NCBI RefSeq assembly: GCF_000320505.1
Contig: NZ_BAGX02000037.1
Location: 1-36,879, forward strand
Length of the DNA stretch: 36,879 nt
Reading direction: 5' to 3'
Source: Methanobrevibacter boviskoreani JH1
GTDB taxonomy: Archaea; Methanobacteriota; Methanobacteria; Methanobacteriales; Methanobacteriaceae
The notes below the pieces were generated by a model, which saw only the letters and a program-made list of their open reading frames with translations, had not been told where the DNA came from and ran no database searches. Numbering within the stretch: the first letter of the stretch is position 1; each line of letters opens with the position of its first letter. The position numbers and the translations under genes were made by a program. This document shows positions 1 to 9,975 of the stretch, piece after piece.

Positions 1-518
1 AAATGGCTAAAAATGGCTTTTTTTAATTGATATTCTATTCGTTTAGTTTGATATTTATTTCATTTAATTGAATAAGATTATAAAACCATGAATTTATTTA
101 TTCATCCATGTCTTTTGCTCCATTTTCTATTTTTTATTGGTTGTTTTAATGAATGCATATACCTCAAAACATATATAATTCTAATTAAATGAAATCATAA
201 ACTTGATTATTCATTGAACCGGATTGTGTGAATTTCAATACTGGATTTTACAGATTAAATAAGGGGAAATAAAATATAATAAATTGTTAAGGAAAAATAA
301 TGGCCATTGGTGCAGGAAATAATGTTTTTTTCAGATTCTGCCCTAAAAAGTAGGTTTAAAAAATAACTGAATTTAATTAACAAAATATAAGGAAATGAAA
401 GGAAGTTAAAACAATCCAATTAAAATTAATATTTGCATTAGAAAAGTAGTTAAATTAAGAAAAAATTTTTAAAAAAAAAGATTTGAAATAAAAGATTTGA
501 AGTTTATACCGTTGTATT
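1..518. other. gene-free AT-rich stretch at the window edge
   Basis: No credible gene, tRNA or repeat was found here. The stretch lies downstream of the minus-strand CDF transporter gene and probably holds its 3' end and terminator (T-runs on the minus strand, A-runs near 461-480 on the plus strand). A 17-codon ATG frame at 300-353 has no convincing ribosome site and was not called. Confidence 0.6.
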
Positions 519-1673
519 TCATTCTGTTAAATCAATGTCGGATACAATATCAATATGGTAATCGGGATAAAGTTCTTTAATCTCTTTTTTAAGTGTTTCA
601 AGACCTTCCTTATGGTCGATATCAAAACTCATAACAACATCAAAACGTATTTCCTTTTTATCAGGATCTACAAAGAATCCATGAACCTGTAGTGCCCAGT
701 CATGGTTCATTACCTTTTCCATTATATTGTTATGTATATTGGCTATCTCATCATTTTGGGTATTGTATGAGTAAACGCCTACACCTGTAAGAATTACTCC
801 CATCTTGTTTAGTAATTTCCTCTGTAATCTACGGGTTAACACATCCACCTCTTCAACGGTCATTGTGTCCGGCAGTTCAATATGGACTGAGGCATAATTT
901 TTGTCGGGTCCATAATTGTTTATGAATAAATCATAAGCCCCTCTAACTTCCGGTTCTTCCGTTATTAATTCTTTAATTTTAGTTGCAGTTTCTGGATCTG
1001 CACGTTTTCCAAGAATATCATTTAATGTATCGATAATCATTTCAATACCTGCTTTGATGATTACAACGGAGATTATTACACCTACATATGCTTCTAGGGA
1101 AATGCCTGTATAGATATAGATAAGTGCGGATAAAAGTACTGACAAGGATAATACGGCATCAAATGTTGCATCTGCTCCAGATGCTATAAGCGCTCCAGAA
1201 TTTGCATCCTCACCTTTTCCTTTAACATAGACTCCAAGTACAAGTTTTACTAAAATAGCTACTGCAATGATTATAAGGGTTAAGCTTGTATAGTCAGCTG
1301 GTGTGGGGGTAATTATTTTCTTTACAGATTCTACAATGGAGGTGATACCTGCATAAAGTACAATTGCCGCTACAATCATGGCACTTAAATATTCAATTCT
1401 TCCATATCCAAGTGGATGTTCTTTATCAGGTTCTTTGGATGCTAATTTATTACCTATAATGGTAACTACAGATGATAATGCATCAGATAAATTGTTTACA
1501 GCATCAAGTGTTACTGCAATTGAATTTGACATGATTCCTGCCATAACTTTAAATGCGGCAAGGGCTATGTTTGCAAGTATTCCTATTACACTTGTTTGTA
1601 CAATTATCTTATCCCTATTTTCCTTCTGTTTTTGAAAATTCTGGTTATTATTTCCTTTAGAATTATTCTCCAT
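519..1673 (-). CDS. cation diffusion facilitator (CDF) family metal efflux transporter
   Basis: A 384-residue membrane protein that fits the CDF family: about six transmembrane helices (residues ~25-215), then a cytoplasmic domain. CDF proteins exchange divalent metal ions for protons and export them. The helix-2 metal pair appears as N60-x3-D64 within a DAVNNLSD motif, and the helix-5 pair as D168-x3-D172. An Asn-Asp plus Asp-Asp arrangement is typical of the manganese group rather than His-containing zinc members, so Mn(II) is the best substrate guess. The C-terminal part (~215-384) is longer than the usual ~80-residue dimerisation domain and seems to hold a second similar segment. The N-terminal ~20 residues are Asn/Gln/Lys-rich. 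The ATG at 1673 follows a GGAGAAA site. The gene is transcribed alone, downstream of and in the same direction as cobQ. Family is sure; substrate is inferred. Confidence 0.9.
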   Translation of the reverse strand: MENNSKGNNNQNFQKQKENRDKIIVQTSVIGILANIALAAFKVMAGIMSNSIAVTLDAVNNLSDALSSVVTIIGNKLASKEPDKEHPLGYGRIEYLSAMIVAAIVLYAGITSIVESVKKIITPTPADYTSLTLIIIAVAILVKLVLGVYVKGKGEDANSGALIASGADATFDAVLSLSVLLSALIYIYTGISLEAYVGVIISVVIIKAGIEMIIDTLNDILGKRADPETATKIKELITEEPEVRGAYDLFINNYGPDKNYASVHIELPDTMTVEEVDVLTRRLQRKLLNKMGVILTGVGVYSYNTQNDEIANIHNNIMEKVMNHDWALQVHGFFVDPDKKEIRFDVVMSFDIDHKEGLETLKKEIKELYPDYHIDIVSDIDLTE

Positions 1674-1718
1674 TATGTTCTTTCTCCATTTTTATTAAAT
1701 GTCCTTACCTAATTATTT

Positions 1719-1730
1719 TAATATAAATTT
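1719..1730 (-). promoter_or_regulatory. predicted TATA box of the CDF gene
   Basis: On the minus strand this reads AAATTTATATTA, an archaeal TATA-like element about 46-57 bases upstream of the CDF start codon. A start of transcription about 25 bases downstream (~1698) would give a short leader. This is a motif match in a very AT-rich background, so support is moderate. Confidence 0.35.
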
Positions 1731-1850
1731 AAAATCAGTCATGATTATAAAAAGGGATGCCTTTAAGAAATATTGTCAAAGATTTTTATAAATATTTGGT
1801 TCTAAATTTGTTAATCTTTAGAATATTTCTAATTTTTTAATAATAGGTAA

Positions 1851-3428
1851 TTATTGAATCTCATCACCAAATATTAACCTGTCAATATAGTCCATATCAA
1901 CATTATCCTCGATGAGTCTTGCAAGTTGTTCTATGGATTGATCTAGACTGTCCTCATAGGGATCAACACCCCCGGTATCTAATTTAAGACCTTTTTTGGA
2001 ACGTATGTAATTTAAGAAATTACGCCTTATGATGTAGTTGTGGAAAATTCCGTGGATATAGGTACCCCACACTAAACCTTCATGGCATGCACCATCATAT
2101 TTGCCACCAAACTCGTTTCCAACACCCTCCTTAACTGTAAACAATGGATGGGTTTCAACATCATTTATAATCTCTGATGTACCCTCATGTTGTTCATAAC
2201 CTGTAATCTCACATCCTTCCAAATCTTTAAATAAAATCTTGGAAAGGCCTAGTAATTTATCGTTAGATGGTATGGTAGCCCTTGTCTGACATGCCGCTTT
2301 TTTCTGACTTTTAAATTCGGTCTTAATGTCCAAAAGCCCCAAACCTTTAACATGTTTAAGCTGTGACTCCCGCATATTCTCATCGATTAACTCCTGACCC
2401 AATATTTGATAGCCACCACAGATTCCAATTACAGGTATTTTTTCTGAAAGTTCTAGGATTTTATCATATAAACCATTGTCATATAATGCCTTTGCATCTT
2501 CTGTAGATGTACGTGTACCTGGAATAATGATTGCGTCCACATTGTCAAGCACATCCGGTGAGTCATATACGGATATCATTCTGAGACTGATATCCTCCTC
2601 AACCTCAAAGGGATCTATATCTGTGAAGTTAGCTATTTTTGGAAGCTTTATAACTCCAATAACAATATCCTTTTCACCTTCTTCTTTAAAGTAATCATGG
2701 TCTTGTAGGGATTGTGAATCTTCCTCAGGTAATTTGAGACTTTTGTCATATGGAACAACACCTAGAACAGGTGCATTTATGATTTTCTCAATTTTATCAA
2801 TTCCAGGTTTTAAAATATCTAAGTTACCACTGAACTTGTTAATAATTACAGCCTTAAGACGTGAAAGATCCCTATCATCAAGTAATGCAAATGTACCTGC
2901 AATGGATGCAAACACACCGCCGCGGTCAATATCTGCAACAAGTATTACATTTGCATCGGCCATATGTGCAACATCCATATTGGCAATATCCTCATCACGC
3001 ATATTAATCTCTGCAGGAGAACCTGCACCTTCAATAAAGATTATGTCATTTTTGTCTGCAAGTCTCTTATATGACTCATGATATGCTTTAACAGCCTCAT
3101 CTTTGAATTGATGCTGATAATCATAGAAGTTCATATCCCCAATGACTTTACCTTGTATAATAACCTGTGATGTGAAATTACCCTTTGGTTTTAAAAGTAT
3201 CGGATTCATATCTACTTCCGGTTCAACTTTCGCAGCTATTGACTGTAGATACTGTGCTATGGCCATTTCACCGTTTTTGGATGTTGTATAGGAATTAAGT
3301 GACATGTTCTGTGATTTGAATGGAGCCACTTTATATCCCCTTTTCATATATATTCTACATAATGCAGTAACAAATAGACTTTTACCTGCATTTGAAGATG
3401 TTCCTTGAATCATTAATGCCTTAACCAT
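1851..3428 (-). CDS. cobQ: cobyric acid synthase (adenosylcobyrinic acid a,c-diamide amidotransferase)
   Basis: A 525-residue protein of normal CobQ/CbiP length. The enzyme amidates four side-chain carboxylates of adenosylcobyrinate a,c-diamide using glutamine and ATP in corrinoid synthesis. The N-terminal dethiobiotin-synthetase-like ATPase domain starts with an MIQGTSSNAGKS loop, and the KSQNMSLNSY segment near residue 40 is characteristic of CobQ. The C-terminal glutaminase-like domain has the nucleophile Cys337 in ICGGYQ and His459 in TYIHGIF. These features separate it from CbiA and CfbB, which act on the a and c positions. It stands alone here, diverging from lonB across about 800 bases. 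The corrinoid methyltransferase cbiF is ~19 kb away, so the pathway is scattered. Methanogens need corrinoid for the Mtr methyltransferase complex. Confidence 0.95.
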   Translation of the reverse strand: MVKALMIQGTSSNAGKSLFVTALCRIYMKRGYKVAPFKSQNMSLNSYTTSKNGEMAIAQYLQSIAAKVEPEVDMNPILLKPKGNFTSQVIIQGKVIGDMNFYDYQHQFKDEAVKAYHESYKRLADKNDIIFIEGAGSPAEINMRDEDIANMDVAHMADANVILVADIDRGGVFASIAGTFALLDDRDLSRLKAVIINKFSGNLDILKPGIDKIEKIINAPVLGVVPYDKSLKLPEEDSQSLQDHDYFKEEGEKDIVIGVIKLPKIANFTDIDPFEVEEDISLRMISVYDSPDVLDNVDAIIIPGTRTSTEDAKALYDNGLYDKILELSEKIPVIGICGGYQILGQELIDENMRESQLKHVKGLGLLDIKTEFKSQKKAACQTRATIPSNDKLLGLSKILFKDLEGCEITGYEQHEGTSEIINDVETHPLFTVKEGVGNEFGGKYDGACHEGLVWGTYIHGIFHNYIIRRNFLNYIRSKKGLKLDTGGVDPYEDSLDQSIEQLARLIEDNVDMDYIDRLIFGDEIQ

Positions 3429-3483
3429 AAGAATTACCTTAAATTGATAAATATTAAAAATATGAGATTTAGTTAATTTATTT

Positions 3484-3493
3484 CGTATATAAA
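3484..3493 (-). promoter_or_regulatory. cobQ: predicted TATA box of cobQ
   Basis: On the minus strand this reads TTTATATACG, about 56-65 bases upstream of the cobQ start codon. It predicts a transcription start near 3463 and a leader of about 35 bases. It is a strong archaeal TATA match, but the region is AT-rich and no start site has been mapped. Confidence 0.4.
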
Positions 3494-4240
3494 AAAAGTA
3501 ATTATTTTTATCTACTTAATTAAATTTGAATTTAATACAATTTATATATAGCTTATTTTGTTTCTATAATTATTATATATTATTATATTTCAAATTTTAA
3601 GGGTTCTATATATTTACTATGGATTTTGTCCCTAGGATTTCTAAATATATAATTGCCAATTTATTTAGATTTTAAATTTTTCCGGTTATTTTGGAATCTT
3701 CTAATAGGTTCCATTATAATAAAATAATATATATTATATATAATATCGAGTTACAAATTGGATTTTTCTATATTAAAAAATATCTTATTTACATTTTTAT
3801 TTTAATTTATTAGATTAAAGTGGGATTTAATTATTAAAATAACCCATTTTTTCTTTCTTTTTATATAAACTATCTAAAAATTTAATTTTACATGATTTTT
3901 AATGATAGAAATGAAAGAAAACTTTATATTGTACGAAATCTTGAATATAATAACTAGAATTTTAATAATATTTTAATTACAAAAACTTATTAAAACAATA
4001 ATCTTTTTATATAGAAATTACAAAACTATAAAATGTATGTTTATATAGGTAAACTAAAAGATTTTTTGAAATTATTTTAGTTGATGTATAAATAAATATT
4101 AAATTTAATATTTACTTAAAATGTCTATTGAAATTGTTTTGATTAATTAGAAGTTATAAAACACCATAAAATTCTAATTTAGAATTAATTTTATACAATA
4201 TTAATCAATTATTTAACTTAATAATTATATGAGGTTTATT
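3494..4240. other. long divergent intergenic region between cobQ and lonB
   Basis: About 750 bases of very AT-rich DNA without a coding frame on either strand. It must hold the lonB promoter. Candidate TATA-like sequences are GTTATAAAAC at 4153-4162 and TTTTATACAA just before 4200, but none stands out. No stable RNA hairpin was recognised. Confidence 0.5.
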
Positions 4241-6346
4241 ATGGAATTAGAAAATAATTCATCTAATAAAGATGATAAAAATGATGAATATAAAGGCAAT
4301 GATGAAAGTCTTTCTAATGTTCAAGATAAAACCGTTAATTCAGATAACACATCTATAAATAATGAAAACCAAGACACAATTCTTGAACCTCAAAACAAAG
4401 AGGAGACAACTGTTACTGTTGAGTCTCCTAATGATGAGGAAGAGGAGAAAAGTTATGCAGGACAGATGGTTGATTATGAATCAATTACCAGTTCTAATGA
4501 TGTAGATATCCCACCACTTTTAATCGACCAAGTTATTGGTCATGAGGAAGCTGTTGAAACAATTAAAAAAGCAGCTAAACAAAGAAGAAATGTTCTTTTA
4601 ATTGGTGATCCTGGTGTAGGTAAATCAATGCTTGCAAAAGGTATGGCAGAGCTTTTACCTCCAGAGGTATTACAGGATGTACTTGTATATCCAAATTTAG
4701 AGGATCAAAACAATCCGTTAATTAGAACAGTTCCTGCTGGAGAAGGTATTAAAATTGTTAAAAGCAATAAGTCCTCCTCAAAAATCTATGAAGAGAAAAA
4801 GTCATTAATTACAATGTTTGCAGTTGCAGCCGTTTTAGCATTAGGATTTTATTATCATGCACTTCTTGAAGCTATCATTGCAGCAGCATTTATATTCCTG
4901 ATAGCTCTTCAAATAAGACCAAGGTCTCATTCATCAGGTCCTAAATTACTTGTAAACAATGGTAATAGGAGATTTGCACCATTTATGGATGCAACCGGTG
5001 CTCATGCAGGTGCACTTCTTGGGGATGTAAGACACGATCCATACCAGTCAGGTGGCCTTGGAACTCCTGCACATGAACGTGTGGAGGCAGGTATGATTCA
5101 TAAGGCAAATAAGGGAGTCTTATACATTGATGAGATTGGTACCATGAGTATGAAAACCCAACAGGAATTATTATCTGCAATGCAGGAAAAACGTTACGCT
5201 ATCACTGGTCAAAGTGAAAATAGTAGTGGTGCAATGGTTCGTTCACAGGCTGTACCATGTGACTTTGTTCTTGTAGCATCTGGTAACATTAAAGTACTTG
5301 AAGGAATGCACATTGCAATGCGTTCAAGAATTAGGGGTTATGGTTATGAAATCTATATGAAGGATAATATGGATGATACACCAGAAAACCGTAAGAAACT
5401 TGTAAGATTTGTAGCTCAGGAGGTTAAAAATGATGGAAGAATTCCACCATTCAGCACTGGTGCTATGGATGAAATTATTCTTGAAGCTAAACGTAGAGCA
5501 GGTAAAAAAGATTCCTTAACTCTTAAACTAAGAGATTTAGGTGGTTTAGTAAGATCTGCTGGAGATGTTGCAAAGGAAGATGGTGCTGATTTAGTAACAG
5601 CTGACCATGTTCTTCAGGCAAAAAGATATTCAAGAACACTCGAACAACAAATGGCTGATATGTCTATTCAAATGAGAAAAGATTACAGTGTATTTAATAG
5701 TGAAGGTGGAAAAATTGGTATGGTTAATGGTTTAGCTATTATTGGAGATAGAAGTGGAATCGTCATGCCAATCGCTGCTGAAATGGCTCCTGCAAGTAGT
5801 AAGAATGAAGGTAAAATCATTGTTTCAGGAAAACTTGGGGATATTGCAGAGGCATCTGTACAAAACATCTCAGCTATTATTAAAAAATACACCCAAAAGG
5901 ATATCTCAAACTATGATATTCATGTTCAATTCCTTCAGGCATATGATGGGGTTGAAGGAGATTCAGCTAGTGTATCAATGACTGCAGCAGTAATTTCCGC
6001 AGTTGAAGGCATTCCAATAGATCAAACTGTGGCACTTACTGGTTCTTTAAGTGTTCGTGGTGATGTAATGCCTATTGGTGGAGCTACTGGTAAAATAGAA
6101 GCTGCAGCAGAAGCAGGTATTAAGAAAGTACTTATCCCTAAATCAAATATGGGAGATGTTATGATTGAGGATAAATACAAGGATATGGTTGAGATTATCC
6201 CAATCGAAACTATTGATGATGTACTTGAGAATATCTTAATTAACGGAAGTAGAAAAGATAAGTTAATGTCTAAAATTAAAGATATTAGGGCATCTGTATC
6301 AGATACTATTTCTGATATTTCAGTAAACACTCCAAATGCACACTAA
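4241..6346 (+). CDS. lonB: archaeal membrane-bound ATP-dependent Lon protease (LonB)
   Basis: A 701-residue LonB-type protease that degrades unfolded or regulatory proteins at the inner face of the membrane. The first ~90 residues are an acidic, Asn/Ser/Glu-rich tail that is probably disordered. The AAA+ domain follows: Walker A GDPGVGKS at residues 122-129, two transmembrane helices inserted at ~187-222 (the hallmark of archaeal LonB), and Walker [10 protein letters not shown]. The C-terminal protease domain has the catalytic dyad Ser575 (in GDSASVS) and Lys618 (in TGKIEA); the 43-residue spacing matches the family. An in-frame ATG exists at 4229, but the GAGGT site at 4231-4235 lies inside that longer version and is correctly spaced from the ATG at 4241, so the downstream start was chosen. 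The gene is monocistronic. Confidence 0.95.
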   Translation: MELENNSSNKDDKNDEYKGNDESLSNVQDKTVNSDNTSINNENQDTILEPQNKEETTVTVESPNDEEEEKSYAGQMVDYESITSSNDVDIPPLLIDQVIGHEEAVETIKKAAKQRRNVLLIGDPGVGKSMLAKGMAELLPPEVLQDVLVYPNLEDQNNPLIRTVPAGEGIKIVKSNKSSSKIYEEKKSLITMFAVAAVLALGFYYHALLEAIIAAAFIFLIALQIRPRSHSSGPKLLVNNGNRRFAPFMDATGAHAGALLGDVRHDPYQSGGLGTPAHERVEAGMIHKANKGVLYIDEIGTMSMKTQQELLSAMQEKRYAITGQSENSSGAMVRSQAVPCDFVLVASGNIKVLEGMHIAMRSRIRGYGYEIYMKDNMDDTPENRKKLVRFVAQEVKNDGRIPPFSTGAMDEIILEAKRRAGKKDSLTLKLRDLGGLVRSAGDVAKEDGADLVTADHVLQAKRYSRTLEQQMADMSIQMRKDYSVFNSEGGKIGMVNGLAIIGDRSGIVMPIAAEMAPASSKNEGKIIVSGKLGDIAEASVQNISAIIKKYTQKDISNYDIHVQFLQAYDGVEGDSASVSMTAAVISAVEGIPIDQTVALTGSLSVRGDVMPIGGATGKIEAAAEAGIKKVLIPKSNMGDVMIEDKYKDMVEIIPIETIDDVLENILINGSRKDKLMSKIKDIRASVSDTISDISVNTPNAH

Positions 6347-6354
6347 TCTTTAAT

Positions 6355-6370
6355 TTTATTCTTTTTTTTA
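6355..6370 (+). terminator. T-run terminator after lonB
   Basis: A run of eight T residues (6362-6369) starts 16 bases after the lonB stop codon, followed by more T-rich sequence. Archaeal RNA polymerase terminates at such T-runs without needing a hairpin. Confidence 0.4.
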
Positions 6371-6915
6371 ATTTTTAAATCATTATAACATTTTTGTATC
6401 TATTTTTAAAAAATAATTATTTTCACTCTTTGATTTGCTTTTTTAAATCATTATTTGCTTTTTTTAAAGTAAACTTTGTTAAAATTCAATTTCTTATCAG
6501 AAACAACATTGGAAATAAAGTTTCTTGTAATTTTTTCTATATTTTTATCTTAATTTTGAATTTTTTACTTGTTTATTCATTCTCCCTAAATCTTTTCTTT
6601 CCTTATTAATTCCTTAATTTAAATTTTAATTAATTATTATCTTCTTTATTGCTTTTTACATATTTTCTCTTCTTATCTATTATTTTTAATAGGTTTATAT
6701 GTATTAAAATTAGATGTATGTTAATAATTTTTTATAATAAAGTATTATTATTTTTCGGATGTTACATTTATTTTAATACTTTAAAAACCATTTTTTTAAA
6801 TATGGTGTAAAAAAATTAAATGAATAATTTATTAAAAAAATAGAACTTATGAAAATACTTAATAATTATACTAATTAAATATGGGTTATATAATTGTGAT
6901 TTATTAAAAAGAGTA
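6371..6915. other. T-rich gene-free stretch
   Basis: It lies between the 3' ends of lonB and the convergent minus-strand DUF4258-like gene. A 71-codon plus-strand frame (6394-6609) is made almost only of Phe, Leu, Ile, Asn and Lys, lacks a ribosome site and is best explained by base composition. Terminators of both flanking genes probably lie here. Confidence 0.5.
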
Positions 6916-7236
6916 TTAATTTATCCTTTTTTCTTCCCATACACTTTGTATAATAACATTCTCATCTTTATCAATAGCAATAACAATAATCAATTCCTTG
7001 TTTGAATGAGTTTCAGATGGATAAAAAAGTTTAAATTCATTATTTCCTTTATCTTGATTGATATCCAATGGATTCTCATTAAATATCATGTCCTTAATAT
7101 ATTTCTCATTGATCTCTCGTAATGTTTCACGTTGGAAACTGTGTCTTGTAAATATTAATTTGTTTTTTGTTAATCCTTGTAAGATAACATCAACATCTCC
7201 ACAAGAATAGTTCTTATAATTATTTGAATAAGTCAT
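6916..7236 (-). CDS. small DUF4258-like protein
   Basis: A 106-residue soluble protein. The order of features resembles the DUF4258 family: a TRHSFQRETLR segment (residues ~30-40), a short helix ending in MIFNENP, then a beta-rich part ending in ELIIVIAIDKDENVIIQSVWEE. DUF4258 proteins have a fold related to RelE/HigB-type toxins, but many have no known function. No small antitoxin-like gene adjoins it on either side, so a toxin-antitoxin role is not supported. A GGAGT site lies about seven bases before the ATG. The gene stands alone between lonB (convergent) and the DUF4013 gene (same strand, 258 bases upstream). The family call comes from pattern only. Confidence 0.6.
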   Translation of the reverse strand: MTYSNNYKNYSCGDVDVILQGLTKNKLIFTRHSFQRETLREINEKYIKDMIFNENPLDINQDKGNNEFKLFYPSETHSNKELIIVIAIDKDENVIIQSVWEEKRIN

Positions 7237-7494
7237 TGATATTACTCCTATAAAGCCATATATTATTTTCTTGTTTTCGAATATTTTAAATTTTATTATA
7301 GGATTATAAAGTGATAAAATTATACATCGTTTAAGGTTTATTCAAAAATTATAAATTTAATAGTATTTTTCATTAGAAAAAGTATATTTAAAAAATCAAT
7401 CACAATTTCAAATTAAAAGAACCTAAAATTATAGGGTATTTATTAAAATCAGAAATTTATATAAAAAAAGTAAAAATTGAGTAAATTGCTTAAT

Positions 7495-8289
7495 TTACTC
7501 TTTTAAAACATCTGTTTTGTATAGGTTACCAAGACTTGCATTTGCAAATATTATGGAAAATGGGGTTATTACTAATGCTGTAATTAATGCACCTACATAA
7601 GGGATTAATGTAATTAATGATCCAATTATAGCTATAATAAATAAGATTATTCCAATTAGTATGATCCATCCAAGTAATGGTCCAAACCCAATGGATTTTG
7701 CATCTGCATAGGATTGTCTGAAGCTTAATCCTTCAGATAAACTGCCTGTTTTTGCAAGTCTACTTACTCCCATTAATTCAAAGAATGTGAATATTATAAA
7801 TAAGATTATTCCAATAATAATTGTTATTCCTAATCCAGTTAAAAAAGTACCTAAAAATGCAGGATTTAATAATGCAGTTTCATTTACAGTTGAATTTAAT
7901 GCCTCAGTACCTAAACTAGAGATAGAAGCTCCCAATGTAATTATTCCAATAATTAATGTAATTATTATAGGAATTATATAGTATACAATTTCTAAGACTA
8001 TAAATTTAATTCCGTCAATAAAATTATTTTTAATGTTTAAATCTGGAAGGTCGCTTGCTCCTTCAACATTCTTTTTTAATATACCTAATCCGTATCCTCC
8101 AGTAATTATAGAAAATATAAAAGCGATTATTCCGATTATAGCAAATAAAGACTCATTATTTTTTATGCCAAAACCAGTTACCACTGAGGATAATGATGCT
8201 AAAATACATATAATCCCAAAGATTAACAATTTCTGATAGTCAGATGTTGCGTATGAAAAACCATGTTTAATAGATTCGGTTATTCCCAT
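7495..8289 (-). CDS. DUF4013 family polytopic membrane protein
   Basis: A 264-residue hydrophobic protein with about six to seven transmembrane segments. The N-terminus (MGITESIKHGFSYA, then a first helix at ~22-40) and the later FELMGVSRLAKTGSL segment, with its interrupted long helices, match the DUF4013 family that is common in Methanobacteriales. No catalytic or transport motif is visible and the function is unknown. A GAGGT site lies eight bases before the ATG. A 258-base gap separates it from the DUF4258-like gene downstream, so joint transcription is uncertain. The protein is rich in Ile and Gly, as usual for this family. Confidence 0.75.
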   Translation of the reverse strand: MGITESIKHGFSYATSDYQKLLIFGIICILASLSSVVTGFGIKNNESLFAIIGIIAFIFSIITGGYGLGILKKNVEGASDLPDLNIKNNFIDGIKFIVLEIVYYIIPIIITLIIGIITLGASISSLGTEALNSTVNETALLNPAFLGTFLTGLGITIIIGIILFIIFTFFELMGVSRLAKTGSLSEGLSFRQSYADAKSIGFGPLLGWIILIGIILFIIAIIGSLITLIPYVGALITALVITPFSIIFANASLGNLYKTDVLKE

Positions 8290-8959
8290 TTTATCATACC
8301 TCTATTTTTAATTCCTTTTATAAGATAAAAAGTTTTTAAGTTCATTAAAATATTTTTTTTAACGAATTTTTATCTTAATAATTTTTTAAGTAATAAGTAT
8401 TTATATATTTTACTAATTTTTTTACCATTTTTTAATGTTTTCAGCTTTTTCTAAAAACTATATATTAATTTTTAATATAGTTATAAATCTTTTAATTTTT
8501 TAATTGGGGTGTTCTTGAATATTATTACAAAAATAGGTCTAATTTTGGATATTCTTTTAAGTTTGATTAATCAAAATCGAATTTTTGACGTAATTGTAAA
8601 GTATTTTTTACGTTTTGTACAATTATTCTTATTTTCTCTTTAAACTCTATTTTGATTATAAAATTCTAATCAATAGATTTATTAATGGAGATTAACTTAT
8701 ATTTTATTAAAAAACTTTATATAATTAAATTTTTTATTATAGTTACCACTTATAAATAGTTATTTCTATTTTTATAGTTAGATTTGTTTTTATTTTATTA
8801 ATAACTGGTTTTAATTAAAATAATTCTTTTTATTGCTAAGTTGCTTATTGTTTTTCTTATGTGGTTCCGTCTTTTTTAAAAAAAGTTTTATATTTTAAAA
8901 AACTAAAATAATAAATGATTATATTTTAATATTTATTTTAATAATTTAATGGTGATATT
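8290..8959. other. intergenic region holding the prs promoter and one candidate small ORF
   Basis: A divergent stretch between the DUF4013 gene (minus) and prs (plus). A TATA-like TTTTATATTTT at 8886-8896 would start prs transcription near 8916. The only coding candidate is the TTG-initiated small frame at 8515-8643, listed separately. The rest is AT-rich without recognisable structure. Confidence 0.45.
8515..8643 (+). CDS. candidate 42-residue small hydrophobic protein
   Basis: A TTG codon at 8515 follows a GGGGTG ribosome-site match (8506-8511) with a three-base spacer, and TATA-like sequence lies 40-55 bases upstream. The frame encodes 42 residues, mostly Ile, Leu, Phe and Val with a few charged residues (NQNR, DVIVK), and could form one amphipathic or membrane helix. 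No family is recognised. Low-complexity AT-rich DNA can produce such a frame by chance, so this is tentative. Confidence 0.2.
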   Translation: MNIITKIGLILDILLSLINQNRIFDVIVKYFLRFVQLFLFSL

Positions 8960-9850
8960 TTGATTGTAAGCGGTTCAGCATCTCAAAAATTAGCTGCCAA
9001 TGTAGCTAAAGAATTAGGGGATGTTTTTCTTAGAGTGGAAACTAAAAAGTTCCCTGATGGCGAAAGATATTTACGTGTACATGGAGATTTAGATGAAGAG
9101 GTAACCATTGTTCAATCTACTGGTTATCCCCAAGATGAGCACCTTGTAGAACTACTCTTTTTAATTAAAAATCTTAAGGATTTAGGTGTTAAGAAGCTTA
9201 ATGTAGTAGTTCCATATATGGGTTATGCAAGACAGGAACGTAGGTTCAATGATGGGGAGGCAATATCTGCTAAAATCGTTGCCGAGTTAATTGAACTTGC
9301 AGGTGCCGATGAATTCATATCAATCAATCTTCATGAGGATTGTGTAAGAGAATTCTTTAATATACCTGCTTATAATTTGTCTGCAATGCCGGCTATTGCA
9401 GAATATGTTGAAACCATCGTAGATGATCCTATCATTATTGCTCCAGATAAAGGTGCATTGGGTTTTGCAGAGGAAATCGCAAGTATCATTAATTGTGATT
9501 GTACTTATCTTAAAAAAGTAAGATTAGGTCCAGATAAGGTTGAAACTACTATTGCTGAAATTAAAGATGGAGATAAACAAGTGGATATATCTTCTGTTAA
9601 GGGGAAGGAAGCGGTTATTGTAGATGATATCATTGCAACCGGAGGCACAATAGTAAACGCGATTAATATCCTAAAAGATCATGGTGCAAAAAGTGTTAAT
9701 GTCTGTTGTGTACATCCAACACTTGTAAATGATGCAGTATCCAAGATTTTTGCTGCAGGTGCAAGAGATCTTGCTGGAACAGATACCTTAAAATCAGATG
9801 TAAGCTGTATATCCGTTGCAAAGATTATTGCAGATCATTTAAAAGAATAA
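8960..9850 (+). CDS. prs: ribose-phosphate pyrophosphokinase (PRPP synthase)
   Basis: A 296-residue PRPP synthase, which transfers pyrophosphate from ATP to ribose 5-phosphate for nucleotide, histidine and tryptophan synthesis. It shows the two phosphoribosyltransferase-like halves of the family: an N-terminal part with FPDGERYLRV (near residue 33) and YARQERRF (near residue 90), and a C-terminal part with the PRPP loop VDDIIATGGT (Asp222, Asp223, Thr227-Thr230). The size suits the shorter archaeal enzymes. Translation appears to start at a TTG codon preceded by GGTGAT at 8951-8956; the nearby ATG at 8949 is out of frame. hypA follows after 125 bases on the same strand, but the T-rich gap leaves shared transcription uncertain. 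Confidence 0.95.
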   Translation: MIVSGSASQKLAANVAKELGDVFLRVETKKFPDGERYLRVHGDLDEEVTIVQSTGYPQDEHLVELLFLIKNLKDLGVKKLNVVVPYMGYARQERRFNDGEAISAKIVAELIELAGADEFISINLHEDCVREFFNIPAYNLSAMPAIAEYVETIVDDPIIIAPDKGALGFAEEIASIINCDCTYLKKVRLGPDKVETTIAEIKDGDKQVDISSVKGKEAVIVDDIIATGGTIVNAINILKDHGAKSVNVCCVHPTLVNDAVSKIFAAGARDLAGTDTLKSDVSCISVAKIIADHLKE

Positions 9851-9975
9851 TTTTTATCTTATCTATTTCTTAAAAATTTTTCTTTATTAGGATTTAAAGT
9901 ATTTTTTAGCTTTAATTTGTTTAATATAAGTTGTATTATTTCATTTTTTTTTAAAAAATTTTTCAGGTTATAAAA

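Noticed and set aside
300-353. 17-codon frame starting MAIGAGNN near the window start
   Set aside because: Too short and without a convincing ribosome site or conservation evidence.
6394-6609. 71-codon frame after lonB
   Set aside because: Low-complexity Phe/Leu/Asn/Lys sequence in T-rich terminator-like DNA without a ribosome site.
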